NCBI GenBank assembly: GCA_012845835.1
Contig: JABAKD010000008.1
Span: forward strand, 15,546,223 to 15,610,222
From: Undaria pinnatifida
Lineage: Eukaryota > Sar > Phaeophyceae > Laminariales > Alariaceae
Reading direction: 5' to 3'
DNA: 64,000 bases
Position 1 is the first letter of the stretch. Every line of letters begins with the position of its first letter. The position numbers and the translations under genes were made by a program. The notes beneath the pieces are model-generated. The model was not told the DNA's origin. It made no database searches and saw nothing but the letters and a program-made list of their open reading frames with translations. Shown in pieces: positions 10,120 to 20,425 of the stretch.

Positions 10120-13100
10120 TTAGAAGGAGTTCTCCGTGCTGAAGTCGTTGATCTTCGAGCAGAGGTCGTTGAAGGTTGGCTTATCACAAAATTTGGTGAG
10201 GATATCAGCAAGCTGATTTTTCGAAGAGACGAACTCGGTGATTACGATTCTGTCCGTTATCCAGTGCCTCAGAGCTGCAAATCTTATTGCAATGTGTTTG
10301 CTCCGGTTGGAATAATTGCCGTTCGCTGAAAGAAGAAGTGCTCCTCTGTTGTCGGAAGATATCCTGAAGCTCCTGAAGTTCGGCCATCCTAGCTCCCCAA
10401 GGATTCCTGATAGGTAAAGTCCATTTTTCGCGCAGGTGTTCAGAGCTATGAGTTCCGCTTCGGTTGTGCTTTGAGCAGTGATCTTTTGTAGCTGACTCGA
10501 GAAGTTGATGAGTCCTCCGGCCAAGAAGAACATCGACCCGGTAGTAGACCTCATCTTTTTAGGGTCTCCCATACCATACGAAGCGTCGCAGTATCCGGTA
10601 AGATCGAAGCTGCTGCCCCTTTTGTACACAATAGCCAGATTAGGTGTTCCTCGAAGGTATCGAAGGATCCTTTTAACCGCTGCCATATGCACCGATGTGG
10701 GTTTTGCCATGTGACGAGCTGCTTGCATCGTGCTGAACGCCACGTCGTACCTCGTGCATTGGGTAAGAAATATAAGACTTCCTACAATGGCTTGATAGAG
10801 CTTAGTCATTGCCTCGTTTAGAAGCACGCTTCCTTCCGGCTGTGCGCATAGTTCCTTTCCTATTCCGGGTACGTGTACCGGGTTGCAGTCACTCATGTTG
10901 AAACGCTTGAGTACCGAAAGTGTGTACTGACCTTGACTGAGTTCGATCGTTCCGGCTGCCTTGTCGCGCTTAACTTCAATGCCCAGAATTTGAGACACAT
11001 CCCCGAGATCAGTCATAGCGAATTTTTCCATAAGCTCACGTCGAACCTCGGCCATGCTTGCATTTGATGGTCCAGTGATGAGCAAGTCGTCGACGAAGAG
11101 AGTTAGCATGATGTATGTGTTCCCACTTCCCTTTGTGTATACGCAGGAATCAGATGCTGTCGGCGTGAACCCCATTTTACGCAAGTCCTTGTCAATGGTG
11201 CTGTTCCAAACGCTTGGTGATTGGCGAAGTCCATATAAGCTTTTGCGCAGTTTCATTACCAGCGGTCGGTTGGTTCTCTCGTCTATCGTTTCAAAGCCTG
11301 GTGCTTGCTTGGTGTAGACGTCCTCATCAAGTTTACCGTTGAGAAATGCAGTTTGTACGTCCATGGCCAAAACTCGCCAATCCCTTGATGCCGCTATAGC
11401 CAGAAGAAGACGCTGACTTTCAATACGACAAACAGGAGCGAAAGTAGTGAAGCAATCCAGTCCATGCTGTTGAGCCCAACCTTGTACCACGAGCCTTGCT
11501 TTAAAACGTCCGTCTGTTTTAACTCGAAATACCCACCGCGTTCCAATGATGGAGCAGCCCGGAGGAACCTTGGTGAATGGAATTAAATCGGCGACCTCGT
11601 GCTCATCGAGACTTTTGAGCTCCTTACGCATGGCTGCTTCCCATTCTTCTGCCTGTGGTGAGGCCATAGCTTGCGCGTACGTGTTGGGTACCGAAATAGA
11701 AGCCGGAGGATTTATTTTATCCATGCCGACAGCCCCAATATACTGCGAGACAGCCTCGAACTGCTGTTTCGGGGAATCTAGGCATTGAAGTGCCTGCTGA
11801 CGCGCTTTCGCTTGAGAAGTGGATGAGCGCAGCCTCATATGAAACGGCTTGCTGCCGGTTGCGTCGGTGTCGCTAGTTTCTAGCGATGAGATACCATGTT
11901 TGATGCTCTGATAGTCGTCCATAAAATCCGAGCCTGACTCCAAATCGAAATCAGGGACTTCAGGTTCTTCTTGCCCCCCCGAGTCTGCTGTTGGTAGAAC
12001 AGTAGGCGGCTCTTCGATGAAGGAGACGTTGCGCGAGCTTGAAATTCTTCCCGAGTAGCGATCATACACGCGGAAGGTAGGTCTGTCGCTGTCGTAGCCG
12101 ACGAGAACACCTTCCCAAGCCTTTGGTTGAAGCTTGGTGGTGTACCCTTCAACGTGCACAAATGCCCGAGTGCCGATAATCCTCAAAAATGAGAGGTCCG
12201 CATGCTTCCCGAACATACGATGGTAGGGTGTGTCGCCGCCGATTGCCGCGTGTGGTAATCGGTTAATCAGAAAAACTGCTGTCGAAGCTATTTCTCCCCA
12301 TAAAGGTTTAGGAAGGTGTGCCTCATTGAGTAAACAGCGAGTCATGTCCATAATAGTACGCCCGTCCCGTTCTGAAACACCGTTCTGCTGCGGTGTGTAC
12401 GGAGCCGAGAACTGTTGACGAATTCCAGTTGATTTGCAATATTCCTGAAAGCTGCGGGATGTGTATTCGCCGCCATTATCAGAACGTAGATGCTGCACCC
12501 TTAGCCCTAGAGGGATGGCTAGATCTTGAATGAATCTGCCGAGGGTGTGTAGCGTGTCACTTTTCTTTTCGATGAAGTAGACAGCTTTTAGCCGGCTGTG
12601 ATGGTCGGTATACTTTGCCATGTAGGCGTATCCTCCGATCGCCTTGGGCGTCACAGGTCCGAGCAGGTCAGTACTCACCAGCTTTAAACGTTCGCTGGAA
12701 GGGTCAGGCCGCGATGTTTTAGGGTGATTCTGTTGTGTGCTCTTGTTGATTTTGCACGTTTCACAGGCCGACAGAGTATCTGAAAAATTCACCCCACACT
12801 CTGCAATGTCCTTCACCTTGGACATCACCTGCCCATTGGGGTGACCCAACCTCTTGTGCCAGATATTAGCTGGAACGGTTTTTGGCAGGGAAGTCGCTTT
12901 AGGAGTCGTCGTAGCATGAACAGCGAGGACGGTTTCCGGCTTAAAGTGTTTTCCGGAGATGGTCGGGAACGCCGTCTCAGGTGTTCGGCTGGTTGCACCA
13001 GTGGTGAGGTCGAGATGGTACAAAGAAGGGCAGTGGCTGTCCTTTCGTAAAGGTATAGCAAAAGCACCCATGTCAAGATACGACTGCGTGGCGATTATCA

Positions 13101-14772
13101 TTGTGACCCCTCTCGCAGCAGCTGATCCCCCTGAAAATAAGTGCCTGCCTAGCCCAGGTACGATCGTGACAGGAAGCTGTACAAAGTGCTTAGAGCCTAT
13201 GTGGTCCAACACTTGTACGACCAAAACCCCTTGACCAACGCCATAAAGGCGATGGTTTCCCGCTACGTTGATTATTACGGGAGGGTCCAGCTGCACGTAG
13301 TGGTTCATTTTATGTTCAATGCCCGGTAGAAGCTGATTGTCGATGAAGTGGCTAGACGCTCCGCTGTCCGCAGTCATGGAGAAGTCGACGGGCTGCGCGG
13401 CGATCTTGATCGGAGGTGCGGCGATGAAGGAATAACCTAAACCAACTGGAGGTGAGGATGGACAGGAAGGAGTCGCGAAGGACGTAGAAGTAGCTGCTGT
13501 AGTCGCAGCCGCAGTAGAAGTGGATGGAGCATGTATCTCTGGGACGTAAGCTTCCATTTGCGTTGTTGACGTTGGAGTTGTGGCGGTATTGGCGTGAGCG
13601 CTGCGGTTGTTATTATGCCGGCCATTTTGTTGACCAGGACGAGGGCGACGGGTTATATTGTCGTCCCGCATTTGAGACCGACAGTCGCTATTATCGTGGC
13701 GATCGGTATTATGCAGGCTACACCACGAATTCTTTCGAGGTGTCGGGGGAGGTTTCTTTCCCGATATTTTTCCCTTGCGTTTAAAGCAATTTTGGAATCG
13801 ATGGCCTGGCTTTTTGCAGTGTGAACAGGTCACTACTGCTGAGGGTGTCGACGTGACTACCATCGCAGATTCACGCCCCTTCGCTTTTCGCAAAGGCCCG
13901 TTTCGCATAGCTCTATTGGCGTACATATTACGCATTGTTATCACAGCTCGGTCGAGTGTGAAGTCATCATCTGCTTCAGCGCTATATTTGACTTGCACGT
14001 ATTCATCCGTGAGTCCTTCTAGCACTATGTCCAGTATGCTGTCATCATTGAATACCTCTCCCATGTCCACCAATTCATCCCGTAAATAGTATACTTCATT
14101 TATAAATACGTCTGGGTCTTGCCCATCCGTCATGACCATATGCGATAGTTGTTGTTTGAGTATACGTCTACGTTGGCGGGTGGAATTTTGATACTTTCTA
14201 ACCATACCATCCCAAGCAGCTTTTCCATTCGCAAGTTCACCTCGTTTGGGCTTGAATTGTAGAAGAAAGCTGGCCGCCGCTCCCGATGTACTCAGGAACA
14301 AGAAGTCGAACAGAAGACGATTGTCGCGGTGCCAGTGCTTGATGTCTTCCAAATTCGAGATGTTGTCATCCGTGGCCCATAAAACTGATGTTGCGGCTGG
14401 GAGTGTAGAATATCCTGAAGATGATGGTGGCAGATGCGCCGTGACCACGGGAGTACTCCCTGCGTCCGGCTGTACATTTTCTGCCGTATCAGCCGGGGGT
14501 GTTTCCCCGGACTGAATGTCCGTTTCGTCAGCGGCCTGGCTGCGAGTTACAGCTCGTGAAGGCCTACTTCTTCTAGAAGATGGACGAGGACTAACTAGTT
14601 CGGGCTCGGGGCAAGGTCGCCCTTCCAGGATATCAGAGATCCCGGCATGACGCATACTTATCACGGACTGAGCCGTGCGTTTCCATACGTCGAACTTAAG
14701 CCCATTAAATTTGCCGTTGAGAGCTCTAACGAGCTTGTCTACCGCATCACCTGCTTTCGTGGACTCTCCCAT
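10120..14772 (-). CDS. Copia gag-pol polyprotein, intact
   Basis: This is a single 1550-residue ORF starting at ATG (MGESTKAGDA). An N-terminal gag-like region covers about residues 1-300, followed by a CCHC zinc knuckle at 316-329 (CSHCKKPGHRFQNC). The retropepsin active site DSGA is at about 469-472. A pre-integrase HHCC region is at about 639-674 (WHKRLGHPN, then CETCKINK). The integrase core has D about 702, D about 765 and E about 801. Copia-type reverse transcriptase runs from about 1075 (GTRWVFRVKTDGRFKARLV), with the catalytic FVDD at about 1226-1229. RNase H occupies the C-terminus (GYCDASYG, STTEAELIAL, SDNRGALLL). No stop or frameshift was seen, so it could encode all enzymes needed for its own transposition. 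The first Met is about 230 bp inside the 5' LTR boundary. Confidence 0.96.
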   Translation of the reverse strand: MGESTKAGDAVDKLVRALNGKFNGLKFDVWKRTAQSVISMRHAGISDILEGRPCPEPELVSPRPSSRRSRPSRAVTRSQAADETDIQSGETPPADTAENVQPDAGSTPVVTAHLPPSSSGYSTLPAATSVLWATDDNISNLEDIKHWHRDNRLLFDFLFLSTSGAAASFLLQFKPKRGELANGKAAWDGMVRKYQNSTRQRRRILKQQLSHMVMTDGQDPDVFINEVYYLRDELVDMGEVFNDDSILDIVLEGLTDEYVQVKYSAEADDDFTLDRAVITMRNMYANRAMRNGPLRKAKGRESAMVVTSTPSAVVTCSHCKKPGHRFQNCFKRKGKISGKKPPPTPRKNSWCSLHNTDRHDNSDCRSQMRDDNITRRPRPGQQNGRHNNNRSAHANTATTPTSTTQMEAYVPEIHAPSTSTAAATTAATSTSFATPSCPSSPPVGLGYSFIAAPPIKIAAQPVDFSMTADSGASSHFIDNQLLPGIEHKMNHYVQLDPPVIINVAGNHRLYGVGQGVLVVQVLDHIGSKHFVQLPVTIVPGLGRHLFSGGSAAARGVTMIIATQSYLDMGAFAIPLRKDSHCPSLYHLDLTTGATSRTPETAFPTISGKHFKPETVLAVHATTTPKATSLPKTVPANIWHKRLGHPNGQVMSKVKDIAECGVNFSDTLSACETCKINKSTQQNHPKTSRPDPSSERLKLVSTDLLGPVTPKAIGGYAYMAKYTDHHSRLKAVYFIEKKSDTLHTLGRFIQDLAIPLGLRVQHLRSDNGGEYTSRSFQEYCKSTGIRQQFSAPYTPQQNGVSERDGRTIMDMTRCLLNEAHLPKPLWGEIASTAVFLINRLPHAAIGGDTPYHRMFGKHADLSFLRIIGTRAFVHVEGYTTKLQPKAWEGVLVGYDSDRPTFRVYDRYSGRISSSRNVSFIEEPPTVLPTADSGGQEEPEVPDFDLESGSDFMDDYQSIKHGISSLETSDTDATGSKPFHMRLRSSTSQAKARQQALQCLDSPKQQFEAVSQYIGAVGMDKINPPASISVPNTYAQAMASPQAEEWEAAMRKELKSLDEHEVADLIPFTKVPPGCSIIGTRWVFRVKTDGRFKARLVVQGWAQQHGLDCFTTFAPVCRIESQRLLLAIAASRDWRVLAMDVQTAFLNGKLDEDVYTKQAPGFETIDERTNRPLVMKLRKSLYGLRQSPSVWNSTIDKDLRKMGFTPTASDSCVYTKGSGNTYIMLTLFVDDLLITGPSNASMAEVRRELMEKFAMTDLGDVSQILGIEVKRDKAAGTIELSQGQYTLSVLKRFNMSDCNPVHVPGIGKELCAQPEGSVLLNEAMTKLYQAIVGSLIFLTQCTRYDVAFSTMQAARHMAKPTSVHMAAVKRILRYLRGTPNLAIVYKRGSSFDLTGYCDASYGMGDPKKMRSTTGSMFFLAGGLINFSSQLQKITAQSTTEAELIALNTCAKNGLYLSGILGELGWPNFRSFRISSDNRGALLLSANGNYSNRSKHIAIRFAALRHWITDRIVITEFVSSKNQLADILTKFCDKPTFNDLCSKINDFSTENSF

Positions 14773-14893
14773 GGTGATGCTGATGCTGATGCTGATGCTG
14801 ATGCTGATCGCTGATGCTGATGCTGATCGCTGATGCTGATGCCGTAGCTGATGCTGATCGCTGATGCTGATGCTGATGCTGATGCTGTAGCCG
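14773..14893 (-). repeat. GATGCT/GATCGCT short-repeat tract in the Copia leader
   Basis: On the plus strand the tract is repeated GATGCT units interspersed with GATCGCT. It directly abuts the gag-pol start codon, so it forms most of the 5' untranslated leader. Short ORFs reading across it are by-products of the repeat. Confidence 0.85.
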
Positions 14894-14990
14894 GCTTAAT
14901 GGAGGTTTCTCTAAAAACTTTCCGGTAAGATGCGACAAACTTCAATGAGAAGTCGCTTGGTGCCGATCGATGTTTATATCGAAGATCGAA

Positions 14991-15001
14991 GGCTCATAAC
15001 C
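14991..15001 (-). promoter_or_regulatory. Copia primer-binding site matching an initiator-Met tRNA anticodon arm
   Basis: The plus strand reads GGCTCATAACC immediately before the LTR boundary at 15002. This is the sense sequence of a eukaryotic initiator Met tRNA anticodon stem-loop (CAT anticodon within GGGCTCATAACCC). The element's RNA would therefore pair with the tRNA anticodon arm rather than its 3' CCA end, which is the half-tRNA priming known from Drosophila copia and yeast Ty5. Confidence 0.75.
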
Positions 15002-15423
15002 TGTGAATAGCCTGTGAACACAATGTTTGTGTGAAGGCTCTGTCTTCTATGCGAAGAGATGCAGAGGTGGCACCGAAGTGTCTGTTAAGATCACTTGTGA
15101 TAAGAAAGAAAAAGGATAGTTTGGAAAGGGCGCTTGAGGCCAAAAAGAGAAGAAGAAGAGTTGGGAAAGTTGGGAGAGTTGGGAGAGTTGGGAGAGTGAT
15201 CATGGTGGGGTGCATCACCACCTGATCATCACGGAACAATGCCCATAGTACGGTAGAATACCGGGACAACGGGACAACCTTAACATACTCAAATCTACGT
15301 TTACATCTAGGTTACACCGAAGATTCAACGTAAGATTCAACTCAAGATTCAACTGCATATCTTATTCGTGCGAATAGACTGCGCATTAACTTAGATTTGA
15401 ATCCAAGGTTCATACTTTTAACA
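15002..15423 (-). repeat. Copia 5' LTR
   Basis: This is the promoter-side LTR for the minus-strand element and matches 7748-8169 over its whole length. It is bounded by TG and CA, with the primer-binding site inside and a run of C outside. Confidence 0.95.
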
Positions 15424-16640
15424 CCCCCCCGCTACCGCCTAGTTTGTCCAAACGCCCCACTCACAATCGAAATCGGCCAGAGTAATAAACACCTATACGC
15501 AGTTGATATCACGGCATTATCGTTCTGACCATCCATGACGTAGTTTTCAATTATTTTCCCCCCGACCCCACCCGCACGGTCGCCTAGACCTAGCACCACG
15601 CGTAAAACAAGCCCCTATATATCTTTGATCTCACAGCCGAAGTGTATTTGAATAGTATTTGTGACCTAAACCTGCTAAAAAATCCCCCCCTTCCCCCCCC
15701 CCCCCTCTCGCTCTCTCTCACTCAAACGCTCCACCAAATATCGAAATCCGCCAGATTAATAAACACTTTACGCACAGGATATCACGTCATTATCTTTCGA
15801 GAGCCATCCATGCCGCTGCTTCCCCCCCCCCCCCCGCCCCGAACGCCCCCTTCTTCCCCGTCACCCACACCATCGCCTAGACCTAGCACCACAAGTACAA
15901 CAAAACCCCCACCTAAAACCCTTCCTTCCCCCACCCCTCCCCCCCCCCCGCCCCCCCCCAGCCCCCACCCCCCACCTTCACCCCCCTGAACCCATCCCAA
16001 CCCCACCCCCTCGAACACTCTACCCTCTCTCTACTCACTGATTGTACGACTTACCCCAGGATATACATGATAAACTGATGAATTATTTCCAAAACCGTCA
16101 CATTTATCCCCTCACAATAATGTATAGTTTCCACGCACATATTGAGCTGGCCCACACGCCCCACCCCCGCCCCAACCCCCCCCCCACCCCAACAATGAAC
16201 CGGTGCCAAAACCGTCAGATGTATCACTTTGAAAGGATTATAGCTCACATGCACAAATTGCCCCCCCCTCCCCCCCCCCCCCCCCCCCTATAAACCCGCT
16301 CGCTTTTGATCAAAACCAGGCCCCCCCTCACCGGTTATTCGACTTACAAAATTCACTTAATAAAAGGATACATTTCCCTCCACAGCTGTCAGATTTTGTC
16401 CCCCTCAGAAACAGGTTTTATAGTTTCAGCGCACAGACTGACTAAAATCACCCTGTTGACCCTGATAGCTACACTGTAGTTGTAAGGGGAGTCGCCGACC
16501 TATATCCTTAATGAGGACACACAACTCGTAATGCGCGCGATCGGAGTATCACACACAGCTTGCAAAGATGAGTTTCGACGAAATCTTCGATCTCACAGCT
16601 GGAGTGTATTTTCATTTTTTTATAATAATATCACATCCCT
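15424..16640 (+). repeat. Composite C-tract repeat, copy 1, right part
   Basis: This continues the repeat broken at 7747. Two CGAAATC(G/C)GCCAGA(G/T)TAATAAACAC modules, two ATATCACGTCATTATC/CCATCCATG modules and several long poly-C runs (15683-15705, 15823-15836, 15938-15960, 16260-16288) precede the conserved 3' module. That module has TCACCGGTTATTCGACTTAC, then GTCGCCGACCTATATCCTTA, GCGCGATCGGAGTATCACACA, and TTCGATCTCACAGCTGGAGTGTA near 16590. The ORFs here are proline-rich readings of the C-tracts. Confidence 0.85.
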
Positions 16641-17208
16641 GGTACTGCTGTACCTTGGTACGTACAAAAAGTAGAAGTATACAAGGGCTTCGCTTGCGGA
16701 AGGAGGAATGGACATTCAATAGAAAAGCGGAAAAGAAGCACAAATGGCGCAACTGGCGACTTGAAAATGCCACGAGGTCCATATATAGTACAACGGTACA
16801 GGATGGAGACGATTATGATTATGAGTTTGTTATTATCATCCATTCGCCCAGTCCATGATGGGCACGTCGTCGGAGGACTTGCTTGGCATATCCTTCCACC
16901 TCTCAGGTAGCACCTGTACACTTATTTATAGCTCTCTCTAAGTCGATCATCAATAATGAATTATCGCAGCGCATAAACACCAGGCACGCGCTTGTCAAGG
17001 ATAGAGACTGGAAAACTACAACTTAAGATGTAAAGGAGCGCAGTGCCAAAAAAACATGCTGGAAGCAGGAACTTGAACGCACACACCGCAAACATGTGAA
17101 GTATATTTGTATTCCTGAAGGACGAAGAGCACGCATCTAGGCAGAGTTCTCAAACAACGATGCTGGTATATATAAACCACAACTTCACGTTCTATAAAGA
17201 ACGTGCTG
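16641..17208 (+). other. Unassigned stretch
   Basis: There is no gene signal. Overlapping minus- and plus-strand frames exist at 16568-16921 without motifs. It ends at the stop codon of the possible cysteine-rich gene on the minus strand. Confidence 0.3.
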
Positions 17209-19690
17209 TCAACATTGCTTCCAAAGGAGCATGCAGGCTTGCTTGGACTCTTCCTCCTCAGCGGAGGTACCCAGCACCTTGCACTCTTGTTTTTTGTCGA
17301 TGATCTTGTGGATTTGTCCACAAACGTTGAAGCATAGCGGGAGGACGTCGATAAGTATGTGTAAAAAGGTATTCGTACTTCTCTTCAGCAGACGTCGTAA
17401 CCGTCCAAACTATTGGAGCTCCTTTCGTTGTTCGTCATTGTTGTGGTATTGTTGTACTTACTCTTGGTACTTGGAAAAAGAGCCGCACTTTATAGACTAT
17501 ATCCGCACGCAATCCCCTAGTCTTGAGCAAGAGACATGGATGTCTCGACTCGTGACACACAGGACGCAAGATAAGAGTAGAACGTACCTCGATGTCGAAC
17601 GCCCTCGTGGCACCGTGGGAATGGAATGCGGGATGTATATCGAGCAAGTGGTCGCCTGCCTTCTTCAGCAGGAGGTCACCGACCTTGATGTCGCCGGTGC
17701 ACTTCGTGTTTATGTCTTCGCCGACTTGGCGGCCCTCGGCGTCTGCTTCGCAGGGCTTCTGCGAACGACGACAACGGATGGGAATACCTAGCGTTCAGTG
17801 AATGTTCAAAATAGTAAGGCCACGTAGCTGTCGTCGATATATAAAGTTGGAAAGGAAGTCGTACAATTTAACACTGTTGTAATGAAAGCGGTCGTTTGTG
17901 GGCAAAGCCCTGCCTGGTACCACAACGTTGCTATCACCTATGAAACCACCACTGGGACAGGCACGAACGGGATTCACAGTCGCAACTGGTTAGCGTAAGC
18001 CCCGGTATACTCCTATATAAGGCCTACCGGCGGAATACCGACAACGAAGGGTAAGAGACAGTACCTGCTGTATATATTGTTCGGTACTACTCTATTACTG
18101 CTGCTATCAACACTATTACGACCGACGCGTACTGCGATTCCTGAAGAGGTTGCGCACCCTACTTGTACTCGTTAATACAGAGAGTTCATGTGGTTGTATG
18201 AAAAATGAGTAACAGTAGTAATACACCGCGTCACTACCTGAACAACTCGCTAACCCCAATCACGGGACTGCTCTCCAGCATCACCCAGGTTAACTTAAGC
18301 TTCTATATATCAACCTCCAGTGTGTACTGCGACTGGTGCTGATGGTATCATGCTGCTGTGTTATTTATCACTGCATGGACCATTTTTACAACCCTGGCTG
18401 ACCCCCGTGATGAGACTTGCCCGTTTTCATTGCGTCTTACATGTATAGATACCACGTAGTCGTAGTCGTACATCCAAAACGTGTGTTTATACCACGGCAC
18501 AAAGCGTCACTGCATGGACCACTTGTTCAACCCCAGCTTACCCCGATGACGGGACTGCCCCGTACTCGTAGTCGTACATACATGAAGTTTGTTTGGCTGT
18601 ACGTATGAAAAAGAAATCGCACCACACAGCGTCACTGCATACGTCTAGATCTGAGTACTTGTACAATTCCCGCTTATACCCCGATGACGGGACTGCCCCG
18701 TGCACGAACTCGTACATGCAAAAAGTGTGTTTGTACGCATGAAAAAGAAATCACAGCACACAGTGTCACTGCGTACACAACTAGTACATTTGCTTACCCC
18801 GACGACGGGACTGCCCTCCGTGACCACCAAGGCGAACTTGAGTTTGTTCAGGCTACGCGTGGCCAAGCACAGCTTCCACACCGTGCGGTAGTTCGACCAC
18901 GCTGGTGTAGCACACACATGCTACAGCAAACGTTGCAGACAGGCACACAAGGTCAAACAATGTAAATTTCAATTAGCATCATTATTGGAAACAGGATTCG
19001 CTTGAGTTCACCAACACCCAAAACCACATACTCTGGTAGTCTATTGTGCACAACTTGCAGCACACTCAGCCAACACTCAACGCAGCACTACTGAAAATGC
19101 AGGGTGTTGACATCTGATGTTTTACTTATGTCGCACGGCGCTGAACACACTGACAACTGGAACAAACTCTCAACATCAGTAGTATAGTAGCTGACAGCAA
19201 TCAGAAAATTCCAACAACACAAAGAAATTAAACTCACGTTTCGTCAAGCTCTCAGCTCCTTCGTTAGAGACGCCGATCGAAGGTGAATCACAGGTGTCCG
19301 CGTCACACCAGTCACACACGAGGGTCGTCGCCGCTTCCCCAGTGCTTCTCGTTAAGATTATGAAAGCTTGGCACGTGGAAGTGTCGTCACTCCTGCAGGT
19401 GTCGCAAACAGCGTACTGGGAACTCCTGTTTTTCCTATTTCGTGCGATGAGGAAGCCGTCACAACCCTTGCTCGGGCACGGCTGATCGGGATTGCCAGAA
19501 GAAGCTGAGTCCCGTTCTTGCCCGACCAGCGTCCACACGCCTGATCCTGAACCTCCACCACCCCCACTGTTGGCGGAGCCTCCTCCCGTACTAGCGTTGG
19601 TCCGCTTCGCAAATTTCAACTTCAAATTGTTATTGCCGATCCGGCAAATTTCAAATTCAAATTGTTTGCAGCCGTCAACGGCAATTCCCT
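17209..19690 (-). CDS. Possible three-exon cysteine-rich protein gene, function unknown
   Basis: Three minus-strand exons can be joined in phase. The first runs from about 19685 to 19238; its 5' limit is uncertain because no ATG is seen, so it may have upstream exons. It is Gly/Ser-rich and then cysteine-rich (CPSKGC, CDTC, CDWCDADTC), ending at a GTGAGT donor in phase 1. The second is 17787-17588, with acceptor CTAG and donor GTACGT, and carries RCRRSQKPCEAD and KCTGDIKVGD. The third runs from about 17391 to 17209 (acceptor uncertain) and has CFNVCG and a C-terminal Cys, then TGA. The phase-1/phase-1 match between exons 1 and 2 supports the join. The 1.45-kb first intron contains a minisatellite. 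I recognise no family. The many CxxC pairs suggest a secreted disulphide-rich or zinc-binding protein. Confidence 0.4.
18230..18825 (+). repeat. Degenerate minisatellite, about 120-148-bp period
   Basis: Five units each carry a CGATGACGGGACTGCCC-like core, at about 18251, 18399, 18539, 18677 and 18797. These alternate with CAGCGTCACTGCAT and TCGTAGTCGTACAT-type blocks. The tract lies within the first intron of the possible cysteine-rich gene. Confidence 0.75.
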
Positions 19691-20053
19691 CTCAACAGCC
19701 AGCAATTGGCCAACTTCAAATGTAAAAGTACAAAAAAGAAGTTGCTGAAAAAGTAAAATAAAAATATCAGACAGCCAGCAGTAAAAAGATCAGAGAATGA
19801 GAGCTAAGTAAGAATTAGACTAGGGAAAGCAAGGAAGGCAAGGAACTTCGGGACGGTTCTTTTCCCCAGCAACTAATTCTCTTCTCGGCAATTACGGGCT
19901 GAGAAGGGCTGAGAGGGGGGAGGATATGCCGAGCGAGACCTCCGAGGGGGTCGAGATCTGCGTAATTAAGTTTATGGTGGTTTGTGTTGATGTCGTTCTA
20001 CTCTGCGTACTTGTGTTGGTCACTTATACAGCTCGTGAGCTAGCTCATCTACC
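19691..20053 (+). other. Unassigned stretch with short duplicated A/T-rich motif at its left edge
   Basis: GCAAATTTCAA(C/A)TTCAAATTG occurs twice at about 19608-19665, just at the 5' limit of the possible exon. The rest shows no gene or repeat signal. Confidence 0.35.
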
Positions 20054-20425
20054 CCTATAGCTCAAGCCTTGAAAACGTGTGCAGATGAGGTATCACCTAT
20101 AGCTCAAGCCTTCGACACATGTGCAGATGAGCTATCGCCTATAGCTCAAGCCTTGAAAACATGTGCAGATGAGCAATCGCCTATAGCTCAAGCTTCGAAA
20201 ACATGTGAAGATGAGCTATCGCCTATAGCTCAATCTTTGAAAACATTTGCAGATTAGCTACCGCCTATAACTCAAGCCGGGGCAAACATGTATAGCTCAT
20301 CAAGCTCCGATAGCTCATCTCGGGGGTAGGTGAGCTAGCTCATGTAGCTCCTATAGGTCAAGGTTTGGAAACACGGGCAGATGAGCTATCGCCTATAGCT
20401 CAAGCCTAGAAAAACATGTGCAGCT
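20054..20425 (+). repeat. 42-bp minisatellite with an open 14-residue reading frame
   Basis: Units beginning CCTATAGCTCAAGCC start at 20054, 20096, 20138, 20180, 20222 and 20264, exactly 42 bp apart. Two decayed units lie near 20352-20425. Because 42 is a multiple of three, the frame stays open for about five units (20069-20257) and would encode repeats of the type TCADELSPIAQAL. There is no flanking gene signal to show that it is translated. Confidence 0.9.

Larger units (their letters stand above)
7748..15423 (-). mobile_element. Full-length Ty1/Copia LTR retrotransposon
   Basis: Two 422-bp direct repeats begin TGTG and end AACA on the plus strand (TG...CA). I found no difference between them on reading, which implies recent insertion. 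The flanks read CCCCC on both outer sides, consistent with a 5-bp target duplication, although the C-tract target makes this ambiguous. Between the LTRs, in minus-strand order, lie the primer-binding site, a leader with a short-repeat tract, an unbroken gag-pol ORF, an extra downstream ORF and a G-rich polypurine tract. Domain order (integrase before reverse transcriptase) makes it Copia. The element has split a composite C-tract repeat. Total length is 7676 bp, long for a Copia because of about 1.95 kb between pol and the 3' LTR. Confidence 0.95.

Noticed and set aside
15642-16293. Proline-rich ORFs near the C-tracts
   Set aside because: They are translations of poly-C runs with no start context. 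The same happens at 28.2-29.2, 38.2-38.8 and 44.0-44.4 kb.
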